A stretch of 64,000 bases of DNA from Athripsodes cinereus (GCA_947579605.1 OX388307.1:27443237-27507236); one strand, 5' to 3'. Positions 30,656-43,267 are shown, counted from the stretch's first letter. The notes: generated from the sequence alone by a model not told the origin. Numbers and translations: made by a program.

Positions 30656-31937
30656 ACCGTGTTTTAATCGTTATTTATCTATTTATAGAATTTGAAGGTC
30701 AGAGTTTTTCACAATATTTATTTTTGAAAAGTAAGACATTTTTTTTACCTTGTTATACTTATTAAATATTTCTTATAATCGTTCATATTTTTGAAATGGA
30801 GCTGACATATTGTTTTTAGATTTCAAATATAAGACTTTCATTATAATACCCTTAGTTGGATTTATTATGATCTTACATTAATATTTTTTATTTTTGTTTC
30901 AGCAATCTCCTAGACATATAAAAAAGAATACCTTTATTTCTATGAAAAGTTGTTATTTATAAATAATACTCGTAACCTACTAGTTTATATAACGGTAGTT
31001 AACAATCGTCCAGCAGAGTTCGTAAATTTAACGTTTTAGACGACCCACAATTTTCATTGTGAAACGAGGTCTGTATCAAAGCTAAATTCGCACAAGGAAA
31101 AGACGTACCTAGATTTAAAATGATCCCAAATAAGCCTAAAACATCCTCGTGTAAGCTTTTGCTAGAGTAGATAACTTGGTCTTCTCCAGTAGTGAGTAGT
31201 GCCTTGTAGTGAGTATCTCCTCCAAGGGACATTAAGGGTTGTAGTTTCGGGGAGGATTTTGTCGGGGGGAGCCCTTAAGGCAAATCCTGAGCCCTCCCTG
31301 TGAATTTTTCTTTTGTTTCGTTGAGTCTGGATGATATAGGAGCTCAGCTCTTAAAACATCCAGGGAAAAATGGTGGTAAAACCCGTAATGGTCTTCTCCA
31401 TTTAAAATTCAAGACTCTACATAAGCTTACCGGCCACTTCTTATGTGCTTGTATAATATGTAGTTATTCGGCAATGAAATTTCCCTATAACAATTTTAAG
31501 CCGCTATTCCCAGACTTTGTCTTTAAGTGGCATAGCTTGAACTTACAATTTAAATCTTTTACAAGTGTTTCCTTTCAGCCAAACTCATCAAAGAACATTC
31601 AAATTTATTTGTTAGTACGAAAACCACCCAAGGGTGTTAGATCTAATATCATAATTCTTATTAAAATCCAAAAATAATATTACTGAATTAATGCCTTGAA
31701 ATTGAAAAAATAATATTGTGTTGCTAAGTATTGACTATCGCTAGACTGAAATTGTTTTTTTCCTATATCTTGTTTTACGATGTGAATTTCTGATAGGTAC
31801 TGTATGTAAGGTGACATTGTCATAAAGATACAATTTTGTTCATTCAGTTATTAATGTGACTGTTGTAATAATTATTTTAATAAGTTATTATCCTTAACAT
31901 TTGACTACTTGTGATAAGAATGGCCTTAAAATGGCGA
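30656..31937. other. Intron sequence; open frame at 31300-31677 not credible
   Basis: A 125-codon plus-strand frame lies here, but it has no recognisable motif and sits deep in an intron. 31220-31300 is locally GC-rich and shares a short block with 17700-17740. Confidence 0.4.
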
Positions 31938-32040
31938 ACATCCCTCTTTTACAATACATCGTTCCACAATACATAGTGATGACTCAATTGGCGCAGAGAT
32001 GCTCTAAATGAAAGATACTGGTTTCTGCGCTATGTTCATA
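31938..32040 (+). repeat. Decayed LINE-A 3' fragment
   Basis: CATCCCTCTTTTACAATACA, ACTCAATTGGCGCAGAGATG, and CTGGTTTCTGCGCTATGTTC match LINE-A 6125-6255. Confidence 0.72.
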
Positions 32041-34594
32041 ATATTTTTATTTATTATGAAACACCAATGATATGCCTGGAATAGTCAGAAATTTTTAAAT
32101 TACACATATAGAACATTTTTTAACATCTTCAATTTAGTGATATGGAATGCCACACATCCATCACATCATCCGTGCAGCACGGAGAGTATCACCTGTATAT
32201 TATTTGAATTCAGTTGGTCCACTGGGTTCATGGAGGACGCCATGATGATTTATTTTACCAGCAATTTTATTTTTAAACAAGACAAGTAGTCATATTTCAA
32301 GCATGATTAATATGATCACAGTCATGTGCTTGCAAAGCAAAGAAACGGGAGTCACATGAATTTTCATTTCGAGACTTCAATATTGTGAAATATGAACTAC
32401 ATATTTTTATTAAAACATTTTATTCTTTAAATACATCCTTTTGAGAATGTTTTGTTCAGTAAGTACAATGATCTAATATTAAAACACTATTTTATTAGTA
32501 TTTGGAAAGTACGATAATGTATTCCAAATATTCAAATATTTTTATTAAAATAAAATTTACAACTCAATAACATTACATACACACCTTATTACTAAAAAAA
32601 AAAAACACATTTATTACATATTTGACCCTCAAAATTGAGCAGTGCTCGTGCTTTGAGGGTTTAAACATATTTTATATAATTTAGATAAAACAATAGCGCT
32701 CACCAAACAACAACAAAAACAAACACATATCCACAATACAAACAGCAACCAAATACAGTTTCTTAACAAAACTCAACAACAGAGCAGTTGAACAGCTATT
32801 TAAAAATATCTTTCAGATTCAATTTAAAACTCTGATTTTTTTTCTATGTATTATTCAAAATTTCATTAAATTTTCAATAATACTGTTTGTAGACGCATTT
32901 TATCAAAGCCTCTGTATTATTTGTGATGCCAAAGAAACAAAATCACGATTACGTCATGTGCATTTTGATGATTGTCAATGGTAGTTTAATAATAAATTGT
33001 CAATAGGACTTTTAAATGCAATAGTTTTCAATGGTAGGTACTTGGTAAAAATATTTAAATTTCTGAATATTTTATATTGATATTTTGTTTTAATTTGTAT
33101 ATGACGTTCATCTTTATTATTTATATTCATCAAAAGTTTAATGTTTAAGTTCAATCTCATTATAATTTATAATATAATCGATTTATTTTATTACTTTTGA
33201 TGTTTTGTCCAACCTAGTGACAAAATTTATTACATCTTAATGTTTATTTTTATTAATTGGTACCTACAGCTGTCAATTCACATTTTATAATATTATTGTT
33301 GTCTAATTTTGTTTTCTTTCTTTTTAGACATTGGTTTAAAAAAATAGGAAAATCTCGAAAAGTTTTATTAATTTTGTTTTCAAGAGGAACATTAAATGAC
33401 GATCGTGAAAAAAAGATAAATTTATTATAATTGAAAATATAATTTTCTTTTAATTAATATTCCTACAGATACAAGCATCCTGACACTTTTACTATCTGAG
33501 TATTTGGATAAAAACTTCTTTTTTTTTCAAAAGAAAACTATGTCACGGAAAGTGATAAATTTATTACCAAATACTTTCTATCTCAAATTCTAAAATCGAC
33601 TATCCTAAACACATTTTTTCGATGGTACAAATACAAAAATATGAAATAGTTTTCTTACTACTCTATTACCATTGTTGAAAGAATTTTCTGCCTCGACAAA
33701 CAATATTCTAATATTCCTTAGAGCTTTTATTGACAAAGTATGAATAATATGCCATTATTTTTATACAAATATGTGACAGTGTATTGAAACTCAGTGACCT
33801 AAAAATTTTCAGGTGTTTGATCCAAAAAATTCGCTCAACATACCTGATTTTGTTAGCATGTGTATATTTGCCGATGTTATTTCTACAATTAATCATTGTA
33901 TGAGGTCACATATGTAAATTTAACACACGAAACTACTATATAAGGCTTAGAAAAGATTACTATTATGTAAACCCCAATGACAGAACAATGCCTACGCATG
34001 AAGCTGTTATTAGGGTTTATAAGAAAGAATATCGGAGCCTTTGGCATGTGTAAATTCTTTAAAATAGTCTAATTTCTGATAATAAATTGAAATAAACTCA
34101 CTATCAAACTAGTACCAAAATGTATCAAATTGATTTACAATCATATTATGTAATATTATATTCCTTAAAAGTTGTGACAGCTTTTCATCTCTACAGTAAA
34201 ATACATAATATTTAAACGTGTCACATAATATCAGAACAAACTGACATCACACTCTTATGTATGTAGGTTTATGAAACGTTACTTATCCAATCTTGATTGC
34301 TTTTTCTTCAAAGGAAAAGAAAAATATGTACCAACGTATTCATATTCCGTTATATTATACTCGAATACCTTTCTTTATTAAAGAAATATACACGCTCTTG
34401 AAAGCTATATTAATATTGTGTTCTACTGTTGTACTATTTCAATATTATTATGAATTAATGAATGACATTACTTGCTGGCTGTTGTACTTATCTAACCATG
34501 ATGCAATAAAGAGATGAAATATACACATACATATCTCTAGTATTTTTGTTTATTCGTATTTTATTTTTTTATTTTTGGTTTCTTCTCTACTACT
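32041..34594. other. Intron sequence, mostly nothing recognised
   Basis: 2.5 kb of AT-rich sequence. 33885-33960 matches the left edge of the repeat at 54640-54720 (TGTATGAGGT, then ATGTAAATT.AACACA). No exon was found. Confidence 0.4.
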
Positions 34595-34960
34595 ACTACT
34601 ATACCATCACGGCATATCCCACAAGTGGATTAACCAGCAGACCAGCTACATGTTATAAACATGCAAGTTGTCCTCTCCGTGCTGATTTACAACCAAGATC
34701 GTGTGCTTCTTGACTTTTGCAAACTAACTGAAAAGGAAACACTAGTCCGCCGCATGTCACGGTGCATAACGAATATTTCGGAGATGATGGCTGGCAGAAG
34801 GCTCAAGCTGAATCCACCGAAGACTGAATTTTTGTGGATAGCTTCCCCTAGACGGCAGCACCTGTTGAGCATGGATCCGATATCTGTTTGCTGATACACT
34901 AGTTAATCCCTCTTGTACAGTGTCTGTCCTTGGTGTACTGCTCGACAGCTCTTTTTCTCG
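34595..34960 (+). pseudogene. CR1/L2-like RT fragment fused to repeat P
   Basis: 34595-34685 is a repeat P head (CTATACCATCACGGCATATC). From about 34690 the plus strand encodes the RT palm-end of a CR1/L2-type LINE: MSRCITNISEMMAGRRLKLN, then PPKTEFLWIASPRRQHLL. After a stop and frameshift comes LGVLLDSSFS. The missing YADD lies just upstream of what is kept. The direct joining of P to this fragment suggests P may insert near or derive from LINEs. Confidence 0.68.
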
Positions 34961-35689
34961 AAAACTTACAGAATGAAAAATATTTGTCTTATTTCGTTGA
35001 ACTTTGTATTGAAATGGCACTCTTAAATTTACTGAAAAGTGGGAGACTAAAAAAACTTTTAATTTTTCAAATAAAAATCCGAAATGAATTGCATTTATAG
35101 TCATTTATGTAGTCTTACATATTAATAACGGCATGTAGTACGTTTACATAGTGAAAACAAACAAAAAGGAATTTGTTAAAATAGCGTTAATCAAATTGAA
35201 GTGTTCTCTTCAGATGGAGTTACAGAAACTTTACAAATAATACACATGGAATGTCGACCCCTTTAATGACCCATGGTGTTTATTGTTGTAAAGAAAACGA
35301 TTGTGAGAAGGGATTATGGTGGATTACTTAAAAAGTTTCTTTGAATCATTTAATCTCGTGAACAGAAAAGAATCACAAAGGCTTTTATAAGGTACTCCTT
35401 TATTTGGATGTTAATGGTTCGTCAATTATTATGGTCCATTAGTGTAACGATTTATGTGAATGGATCAAGATTTCAGACATTTTTTGAATGAGGTATGTGA
35501 TATTTTTTGAAAAATTTTGCTTGTATGAGCACGTTAAAATAATGAATGATGATAGAATGACAAGGAAAATATAAGGCTATAGATGACTGTGAGGAATGGT
35601 ATTCAGAAACCTGGCTGACGGTAAAATGACAAGACCATTTAAACCAGATCCTCTAGGATGGACAAGTGCTGGGCGCAAATATGGGCGTA
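34961..35689. other. Intron sequence, nothing recognised
   Basis: AT-rich without supported features. Confidence 0.4.
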
Positions 35690-35890
35690 AATAGGAGAGC
35701 ATACATAAGGAATTGTATGACAGTGAAGGAAGCAAAAAGTATATGCGTGGATAGGAGTAAGTGGTGCTCAGTCCTTTTTATTTACCCCGAAAAAGGAACG
35801 ACAATGATGGTGACAATGAAACTTATCTTCTTCTTCTTCTTCACCCTCGCCTTTTTCCCATTTATTTGGGGTCGGCTCTCCTAGTCCTCA
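35690..35890 (+). repeat. Retroelement-derived repeat Q, copy 1
   Basis: The plus strand encodes RNCMTVKEAKSICVDRSKWC, matching the minus strand of 37165-37310 (there RNCMTVEEAKEVCKDRSNW). The layout, ending in an R-W motif, resembles the C-terminus of single-ORF LINEs. A CTT microsatellite and CATTTATTTGGGGTCGGCT follow. Confidence 0.5.
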
Positions 35891-36449
35891 TCTTCCAAGT
35901 TTTCATCACGATAATGAAATTTATCGAAATTGAAACCTTAGTTGGCTGTATGAATGATAATAAGATATTATTAATCAATCTAGAGTGTGGAGGCGTTGAA
36001 GACGAGGTTAAAAACCATATTGTTCAGGAGGTGTTATGATTCTTGAAAGGGCCCTTGCGGTGGTTGTTCCACAAAACGGCGCATCTTAAAAAAGTTATTA
36101 TTATTAATCTACGAACATTTTTGAACCTCGTAAATCAATGTTTATTATGAGATTCATTTGCAGTATATCTTCTTTTCTGTGTATCCTGTTACGTTGGTGT
36201 TCGCCATGGCAAAAGCATCGCGATCCAACGTCATTCTGGTCACAACAATTATTATTAAATATGATATAAGATTTTAGTGTTTTCAAAAATGGCTACTCAG
36301 ATGCATTTATCCTCATTCCCTTGTCCCAGTTGAGGCGAGAACATATAAGTATCTTTATAAAATCAGACAGAATATGAAATCACGTACAAAATTACTGTTC
36401 AATATAGGTACTATTTTTATTATTGTTATTATGTTGAATGATTTATTCG

Positions 36450-36650
36450 GCGCCGTTTAATGGAGCATCCATCTCAAGGGCGAAGGAAACTATGTTGGAA
36501 GAGCTTCAGCTTGCTCCTGAACGTTGTAATCGGCTGGTTTTTACGGAGGTCCTCGGGGAGTCGGTTCCAAATGACGGGTCCTGCAACGCCAAAAGCCCTA
36601 TCATAGAAGCACGACTTGTTCGCTCTGTTGCTGTCGTCCAGGTACCTATG
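36450..36650 (-). pseudogene. CR1-like LINE ORF2 C-terminal fragment
   Basis: The minus strand is open for about 60 codons: SNRANKSCFYDRAFGVAG, PVIWNRLPEDLRKNQPITTF, RSKLKLFQHSFL, then a stop. P-x-x-W-N-x-L-P with a basic K-x-H-x-F end is the extreme C-terminus of CR1/L2 proteins. A TAA/ATT-rich tail follows at about 36415-36440. It is a separate, better-preserved copy of 26205-26350. Confidence 0.75.
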
Positions 36651-37164
36651 TACATATTATACATACGAAATAATAATTAAAACATCGTCCCTCGTCTGAC
36701 TAACTGTCGTAACTGGTGAAATGTAAATTGTTCAGGAGAGCATTTTTAGTGTTTTGGCGTGCATAGTTTCGTCTCTCCCAGCAATACGAAAGACTCTAAA
36801 TGTATTTTATTATTTTATTTGTATTTTTATGTATCTTTGAATAATTTTTATGATAAATTAATTTCCATAAGTATATTGGATTTTTTTTTATGCGCCGTCA
36901 AAGTAGATAGGACTCTTTGTGAGATTTTTTTTTCATGGCCATATTTAGTTGTGCTCAGATAGGACTTAACTATTTTAAGAGTCAAAGGTTAAAACAAAAC
37001 GATTTTATAATATGAGAAAGTATATTAATTAACAAGAGTGTTTACAATGTAATAACAGCAGTTTTATGGAAAATAAAATGATAGTAAATCACTAAAAAAT
37101 AAATTAGTATACAGATTATGGTGTTCGAGAGTTCTCATCCTCATCATCAGATGTTAATAATTTA

Positions 37165-37310
37165 AATTAAATTCTATCTTTTCCGTCACGCCGTATCCCA
37201 ATTGGGGTAGGCAGAGAGAACGGAACGCCAATTAGATCTGTCCTTACATACTTCTTTCGCTTCCTCCACAGTCATACAATTTCTCATGCACGCACGTCAG
37301 TTTCTTTTAC
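37165..37310 (-). repeat. Retroelement-derived repeat Q, copy 2
   Basis: Minus strand: CATGAGAAATTGTATGACTG, GGAGGAAGCGAAAGAAGTAT, ending in CCAATTGGGATACGG. It matches 35690-35800 and lies inside the 36685-39547 transposon. Confidence 0.55.
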
Positions 37311-37339
37311 TCTAAAATTAAATTTCGTGATTATTTTCA

Positions 37340-39115
37340 AAATAACGAATTTAGTGATGGAAGGACTTATAAAACTCAGCCTCCTTGAGTAATGTTATCA
37401 TCGATGTATCGCCAGTAGTCAAAGACATCAAGTCAGCATATTTTGCCTGGGAAATTTTAGATGGAGTGGATTTGAGTCGAGAAATCTCGTTATGCAATAT
37501 TATTTTAGATACTTGTCGGTTCAAGGATATTGAACGATAATTCGTTTCACCATCACTAGTTTTAAAAGAAAACTTAGTAAGACTGTGTTTTTCTACTGAA
37601 AATTACGTCATCTCTATCCAGTTTACATTTAGCCCTGTGTCGTCAATTCGAAGGGAGAGAAGACGTAGCTCAATTGATAATTTCTTAAAATCCAAAAAAT
37701 CTGAATAGTTGTGGGGTGTAACGGTGAAAGGTTTGTTTCTACCTGCTAATTTGAAAATAGGAACTAATTGACTAGGGACAAAAATGTTACCACTTTTCTT
37801 AAGCGAATAGTTAATGGCACTGTGTACCGAATCACCTTCACTTTGTCCGTGACATGAAACAGATAAACGTAATTTTATTTCATTATTATTTCTTGAATTA
37901 TTTATAAAGTTAATTAGAGTAGAAGCGATTATTGAATTTTTTTTTGACCGCTACAGTCGTCGGCAAATAAATATATTTTTTTATAACATTTTTCATCATA
38001 CATATTCAGAAAAGAAAAACGTAATTTAAATTTCAGAGGAACCCCCTTGCTTGCACCTTCATGCCACGTGAAACGATAGCACTCATCAGAAGACATATCG
38101 TATATTGTAAAGGTCTATACTAATAAACGTCTTTTATTGAAAACTGCATTTTCATTGCTGATTGGTAAGTTGATAACTTGCTGCATATCAAACGTAGCAC
38201 ACTGTGTTGCAGAATCTTGCTGAGCCTTTGTTTTGCCAACCATTCTAGCAGGACTAACAAGTATTTTTTTTTTTTATTTTCATGCTTAAGTTATTGATTT
38301 TTCAATTTAGTTTTAACATCTTCTGAGCCTTCGCAATATGTCGTACACAAGCTACACTGATCCTTTTTCGGTAGATGGAAAGACAGATTTTTTTATATTA
38401 AAACTCTTCTGTATGATACAAAACTTAGTTTTTCAGGATTGTTTTTCAAAGTATCCAGAAACAAAGCGTGCATTTCTCAATGTCAAGTCACTATGCAAGT
38501 ATTTTCATGTCGTCTACGACAATAGTGAGACTCAACTTTTGGAAATCTTTCAATTTGTTCCTCAATATTGCGTCTCATTCTCAGATCACTTTCAATGTAA
38601 AATGCTTTGCGCCCGCCACGATTTTCTTTTCCTAAAATCCTCGTCGGAGTAATTTTATCGATTGCTGGTTTAACCGTTTTTTTTTCAACACTCAGTGTAT
38701 TTAAAAAAAATGTTCGGCATATCTGCTGTCCGTCTAGCAGAAGATGCTAATAAATTGTAAAATTTCTTCTAGAATTCAAACCAGCAGTTTTTTTTCGTCC
38801 CAATTTTTGTTGTGTATAACGATGTACTCGCGTTGTAATTGTATCGATCCAAGACCCCAAAAATCTTCTCAAATCATTTCGGGAGTACATTGGTTAAAAA
38901 GGTAACATTGACGAGATGCTGCCTAACAAATTTCAATGTTTCACGCAGGTTTTAGCATCCACTTTGCAACAATTTTTTTGGATACTTGGGTCATGTATTC
39001 CTTTCTGTGATCTTTTGGTTGTTTATTTTTGTTTATTTTTATTGACCTTGGAAGATTTTTACCTTAGTACTTCCCTCAATGAGCCGTCAACTTCAAAATC
39101 ATGTGGCCGCACTTC
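37340..39115 (-). pseudogene. Broken transposon gene (resembles DUF7869-type arthropod proteins)
   Basis: Reading the minus strand with several frameshifts and stops gives, in order: EDFWGLGSIQLQREYIV, IEEQIERFPKVESHYCRR, FHLPKKDQCSLCTTYCEGS, MQQVINLP, FTIYDMSSDECYRFTWHEGA, YKKIYLFADDCSG, LRLSVSCHGQSEGDSVHSAI, and NIFVPSQLVPIFKLAG. This order (PKV.SHYCR; PKKDQC.LC; F.IY.....C..WHE; DxCSGQ; G..E.DSVH) is that of a large arthropod protein family often found in many copies. The two Asp-rich strands (FADDCSG and the GDSVH helix) look like an RNase H-like catalytic core, which is an inference. Position between perfect TIRs suggests it was the element's transposase. I am unsure of the family number. 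Confidence 0.68.
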
Positions 39116-39547
39116 GTAAATATTTGACATATTAATTCTTTCAGTACTTTATGCTATACTAAATTATGATCGGGATATTGAAAATCTCTACTAAAATGAT
39201 TCCAACAAAGAAAAATGCTATCCTATGTGAAAATAAATGAAAAGTTATTCCCAGTTAATGACTATACTAAGTGTCGTATTTCAAGGTAGGGCCTACATCG
39301 GATATGTTTTTCATTTATAAAAAAATCACACTAACTGTAGTATCTGCAGTTACGTCCGTTAGTGAGATATTATTTTGATTAATTCGTAGATACGACAACA
39401 AATCAGAAAGCTGTTCCAGGATAACAGCAGCAGCTACAGCTGTGATCTTCGGTGAGAACATGCGTATCAAATCAAAATACATGGTGGCGGTCATAACTCA
39501 GTTTTGTCAAAAAAGTCAGTTACGACAGTTAGTCAGACGAGGGACGA

Positions 39548-40379
39548 CATTATCATCCTCATATATTCAAATGGTATCAAATACAATTCCAAGTATACTA
39601 TAATTATCGATATCTGTAAACTATTTCAACTCGAAACCTGAAAAAAAAAAAAATCATAAACCCAAATTTCTTCTTTTTTTGAACTTTCTTAAGTGTTTTT
39701 TTTAGTCTACACTCATATTTTAATTCTCCATTTAATTGAAAGCCTTGTCAACAGCAACAATATAATTAGATTTTCACACAAAAAACGATAATCAAAGCAC
39801 GAGGCTTAAGCTAATTTATTTACAGAAAAACCATATTGTTTTTACATACAAAAAATCTATAAAAAAGTAATTTAATGCGATCACATTATATAATAATGTT
39901 TTTCTTTTGAATATTATTTTTGGTGTTTTTTTAATATTTTTTTGTGAAAAAATTTACACTGATTAGGTTTTTCAGATACTTCCATTATTTGATAACGATC
40001 AAATTCAGGATTATAGCATATCTCAAGGACAATATCTCATTTAATTGTTTCTAGAAAAGGTCATTATGTAATAATATTCGTTTTAAAAATAATTTATTTT
40101 GCTCCAGAAAGGTAATTCTGTCATTAAAACTGAAAAATAATTTCACAATTTTAAGATTTAATGGAAAACCATAGCACAAAAATTTCATAAATAAGGACAA
40201 TTTGTTTGGTAAACGATATTTGCGGTTATTCTATGGAATATTTCATTATTTTTGTAATTTCTAGGAGCTTGTTAACTTAATAATTTATCTGTGTATTAGC
40301 TTTGAATCCGGCTTGTTTCAGAAAGCAAAAACCATTAATTGCATTTAAGAAATTTCAATCATTTATTTTTAAATAAAAT
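39548..40379. other. Intron sequence, nothing recognised
   Basis: AT-rich without supported features. Confidence 0.4.
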
Positions 40380-40530
40380 TTTAAAACTTGGGTTAGTTGG
40401 AATAAATCGCGCCTCTGCGATTAACTCGCTCTCTGTATATTGATTGTATGATTGTCTTTGTTTTAAATGTATTTTTTTGTGAATTTGCTTATAATCAATG
40501 TACAGTAAACAATAAATAAATAAATTATTA
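40380..40530 (+). repeat. LINE-type 3' tail, family T, copy 4
   Basis: TTAGTTGGAATAAATCGCGC, GCGATTAACTCGCTCTCTG, AATGTACAGTAAACAATAAA and a (TAAA) tail at about 40512-40526. Confidence 0.65.
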
Positions 40531-40710
40531 TGTTTATTTGCTACATTAATTTAAAATACGCTATCGCGATTTCAGTGCACTTGCACCATTGACGAGCTTT
40601 TCAATGGTGCAAGTGCACTGAAATTGACGAGCTTTTCATAAAAATATTTTATTTAAAAATGTCTTGAAATTGTTACATAGTTATTGCCTCTAAAATAAGT
40701 TCAATTATTT
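40531..40710. mobile_element. Foldback element F4b with 24-bp perfect palindrome
   Basis: The core palindrome 40569-40592 / 40601-40624 is exact with an 8-nt loop. The left flank matches F4a (TAATTTAAAATACGCTATCG), and the right flank (40640-40710, minus strand) matches the DNA right of LINE-D (ATTTTAGAGGC, CTATGTAACAATTTC). The minus strand keeps hairpin GGTGC/GCACT, GAA and palindrome ATCGCGAT, but not an intact CUGANGA box. Confidence 0.75.
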
Positions 40711-40934
40711 AATTAAGATATTTTTCAAACCTAAATATTAACGCTGGTTTTGGATACTCAAGAGAAAATATATTGCACTTTTAAAGAAAACTTTCATATT
40801 TTATGTAGATATGTAATATATTTGTTGAAGTAAAATTAAAATTCTTGTGTCAATTTATGAAACGTGTAACTGATGCAAATTTGCTTAAAATACATGATTT
40901 TCTTGATACTTGTAAACGTATTTAAGTATAAAAA

Positions 40935-40968
40935 TCGAGACATTTTTAACCTGATAAAAATGTCTCGA
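40935..40968. repeat. 14-bp inverted repeat hairpin
   Basis: 40935-40948 pairs exactly with 40955-40968 over a 6-nt loop. Function unknown. Confidence 0.7.
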
Positions 40969-41106
40969 CTTTTAAGTCGAAAAACCGTAGGTTCAAAACC
41001 TCCTACTACTAACTTTAGAAATCTATTTATTTAATTAACAAATATAATCATACAATAGATACTTGTAATAAATAGGATTATCCAACTAGGTAGACATTTT
41101 CTAGGA

Positions 41107-41144
41107 TAATCCTAATGTCCCATCAATATGGGACATTAGGATTA
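41107..41144. repeat. 17-bp perfect inverted repeat beside a SINE
   Basis: TAATCCTAATGTCCCAT (41107-41123) and its exact complement (41128-41144), loop CAAT, end 2-3 bp before a SINE head. Possibly an insertion-linked fold-back duplication. Confidence 0.85.
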
Positions 41145-41146
41145 GA

Positions 41147-41404
41147 ATAGGCGACCGGTGTGGCGCGGAGGCTTACGCACTTGCCTTCGAGTCACGAGGT
41201 CCCGGGTTCGATTCCCGGCCAGGGCAGAATGAAGAATGACCTTTTTCAAATTGTCCTGGGTCTGGGTGTTACATGTATATGTGTTTAGTGCATTGTATAT
41301 ATTTTATGTGTATCGTCGTGTTAGCACCCATAATACAAGATTCATATCTTAGTTTGGGACTAGCTCGGTCTGTGTGAATTGTCTATACATGTTAAAAAAA
41401 AATG
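41147..41404 (+). mobile_element. tRNA-derived SINE, second family
   Basis: A-box-like TGGCGCGGAGGC and B box GGGTTCGATTCCCGG lie in a GC-rich 75-bp head. The tail has GTCTGGGTGTTACATG, TGTATCGTCGTGTTAGCACC, TAGTTTGGGACTAGCTCGG and TGTGAATTGTC, ending in an A run at 41395-41403. The tail pattern is that of SINEs frequent in Lepidoptera. No clear target duplication. Confidence 0.82.
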
Positions 41405-42384
41405 TTATTATGAAATAATAAAAGGATATTAAGTGAGAAAAAAAAATATAACTGCTAACTGCAGTAAAGGAAAATAATTATATTACATACATACATAATT
41501 ATATTACATACATATAGTGGGTACATATCAAACCTATAAACTAAACATAGAAATAAAAAGGAAAAACGAAATAAAGTAAAATTAGAACTAGCATATTTCA
41601 ACAACAGCATAAACATACATACATAATATGACACGTACTTCCCACTCAGCACTCACGCTCACATCACACACTTTACACAAACGTGTTTATCCTTAGCCAC
41701 ACAGAATGATAGGTATGCCAGGGTTTAACGTAATAAGATACGCAAATAGACATAAACATATCCATACATATATACACCCACATATACATCTATAAAAGAA
41801 ATGAATTTATGTATAAGAAACAAATATTTTGTTCACTGTCAGATTTATTTCATATTCAGATTGATTTTAACATAAGTATAAAAAATTATAATTCAATAAC
41901 ATATTCAATGGTTTCAAACTCACAAAGATACCATTGATTTTCATATAACTTATTTTAAAAATATTAAAGTATGTCCCTTCCAAAAATTTGAACCATATTA
42001 GAATAATTTACCAACCTGCGCGTCCAATGACATTGAAATATTATTTCATGAATCTGCACATTTTGTTTTACTGCTGGTCAGCGTTTATATTTCCAGTAAG
42101 GATACTTTTAGATTTATTAATACATGGTTTTACCACAAAATTAGATTATCTTGGTGACAACGATAATGATAATTATCCTTCTAGGTGGGTGATCATTAAT
42201 CTCTTACAAAATATTGTAGATACTAGGAATATACATAAATTATGTTATAATGTACCTACCTACAAAATACCACAAAATAGTAACGGCCAGACCCTGGCAT
42301 TAATAATTAACAAATTAACTTTAGTTTATCAAATTTTGTTTACTTTAATCTCATTTTTTCCTTTTCTTTATAATAAATAAATCC
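41405..42384. other. Intron sequence; 130-codon frame at 41988-42380 not credible
   Basis: The frame is K/I/L/N/F/Y-rich as expected of AT-rich noncoding DNA. No motif was recognised. Confidence 0.4.
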
Positions 42385-42480
42385 AAATATACCCCAGACA
42401 TCCTCACATTGATAAAGATGTTTGTGTCGTGAACATGTAGTAAATTGGGAATGAGTGGAAACTATCCCGGGTCTCTCGAT
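42385..42480 (+). repeat. Repeat P, 3' block only
   Basis: AAATCCAAATATACCCCAGA, CATCCTCACATTGATAAAG match the end of P copy 1 (about 1073-1115) and, inverted, 56050-56110. Confidence 0.5.
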
Positions 42481-43256
42481 TCAAAGTCTGAGATTACTAT
42501 CAGGTTACTAATTACCTCATACTATAGAGTAAACCTAGTTTTTTTTAACTTAAACGTTAAAATTCAATAAAAATGTTCATTAAGAGTCGATATTACTAGT
42601 TCTTCTTAACAGCCTTAGTTGTTTTAAATTACCAACTTTTTCACGCTAGAAACTTTTGTTTTATTCTTTAAGAGTAAGCTTTCATTAATTTAAAAAAAAA
42701 TACGATTAACGAGATTAACATTCTCGTTAACTCATCGACGACTGAGTTGAATTTTTGATTTACGATTCCCACCTCTGGTACCTGATGGCTATTTACCAGA
42801 AACTGTTTACGAAATATTCCACCATATCCAATGTTTACTTCTATGTAGATATCAATGTTAATTTATTTATATACGAAAACAATTTTTTTCCATTTCTAAG
42901 CAAAACAACAAAATTAATGAGTCCCTTAACCCAAAATTTTATATCAAACCAATAGAATGTTCTACTTCAAAATGCACACACAAAAACCATCATTGTTACC
43001 GTCGATTATTTGTCGACCAACGGTACTTGATGGAAGAGTATGTTTAAATTCTAAACAAAAGTTTTTTTGCTTTAACAAATTCTCTACACACATATTGTTC
43101 TATCCCAAGCTGTCCACATCCGATTTTACCAACGTTTCTCATAAGCTCGTTTCCCTATCTAAATAATTGCCTTCCCACGTTTAGATTTGACAACTGGATC
43201 TCCAATCATCATAATTATTATACAGATTATAAAATATATTTGATTTATTTGTTTGT
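42481..43256. other. Intron sequence, nothing recognised
   Basis: AT-rich up to the LINE-E target duplication. Confidence 0.4.
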
Positions 43257-43267
43257 ATCTACGAATG

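Larger units (their letters stand above)
36685..39547. mobile_element. DNA transposon with 31-bp terminal inverted repeats
   Basis: 36685-36715 and 39517-39547 are exact inverted copies (they start TCGTCCCTCGTCTGACTAAC). The 2.86-kb interior holds a broken minus-strand gene (about 39115-37340) plus a repeat Q copy (37165-37310). The flanking dinucleotide CA occurs on both sides, but I cannot settle the target duplication. A sub-terminal region (39290-39500) repeats AGTTACG-type words from the ends. The superfamily is not assigned. Confidence 0.82.

Noticed and set aside
31300..31677. 125-codon plus-strand open frame
   Set aside because: No recognisable motif, intronic position, and composition as expected of noncoding AT-rich DNA.
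40569..40624. CRISPR-like or regulatory palindrome
   Set aside because: Single inverted repeat within a foldback family shared with 23057-23240, not a spaced array. Eukaryotic context.
41160..41227. Genuine tRNA gene
   Set aside because: A and B boxes are present, but the sequence continues into a SINE tail with an A run, and the acceptor and anticodon arms do not fold convincingly.
41988..42380. 130-codon plus-strand open frame
   Set aside because: Low-complexity AT-driven composition and no family resemblance.
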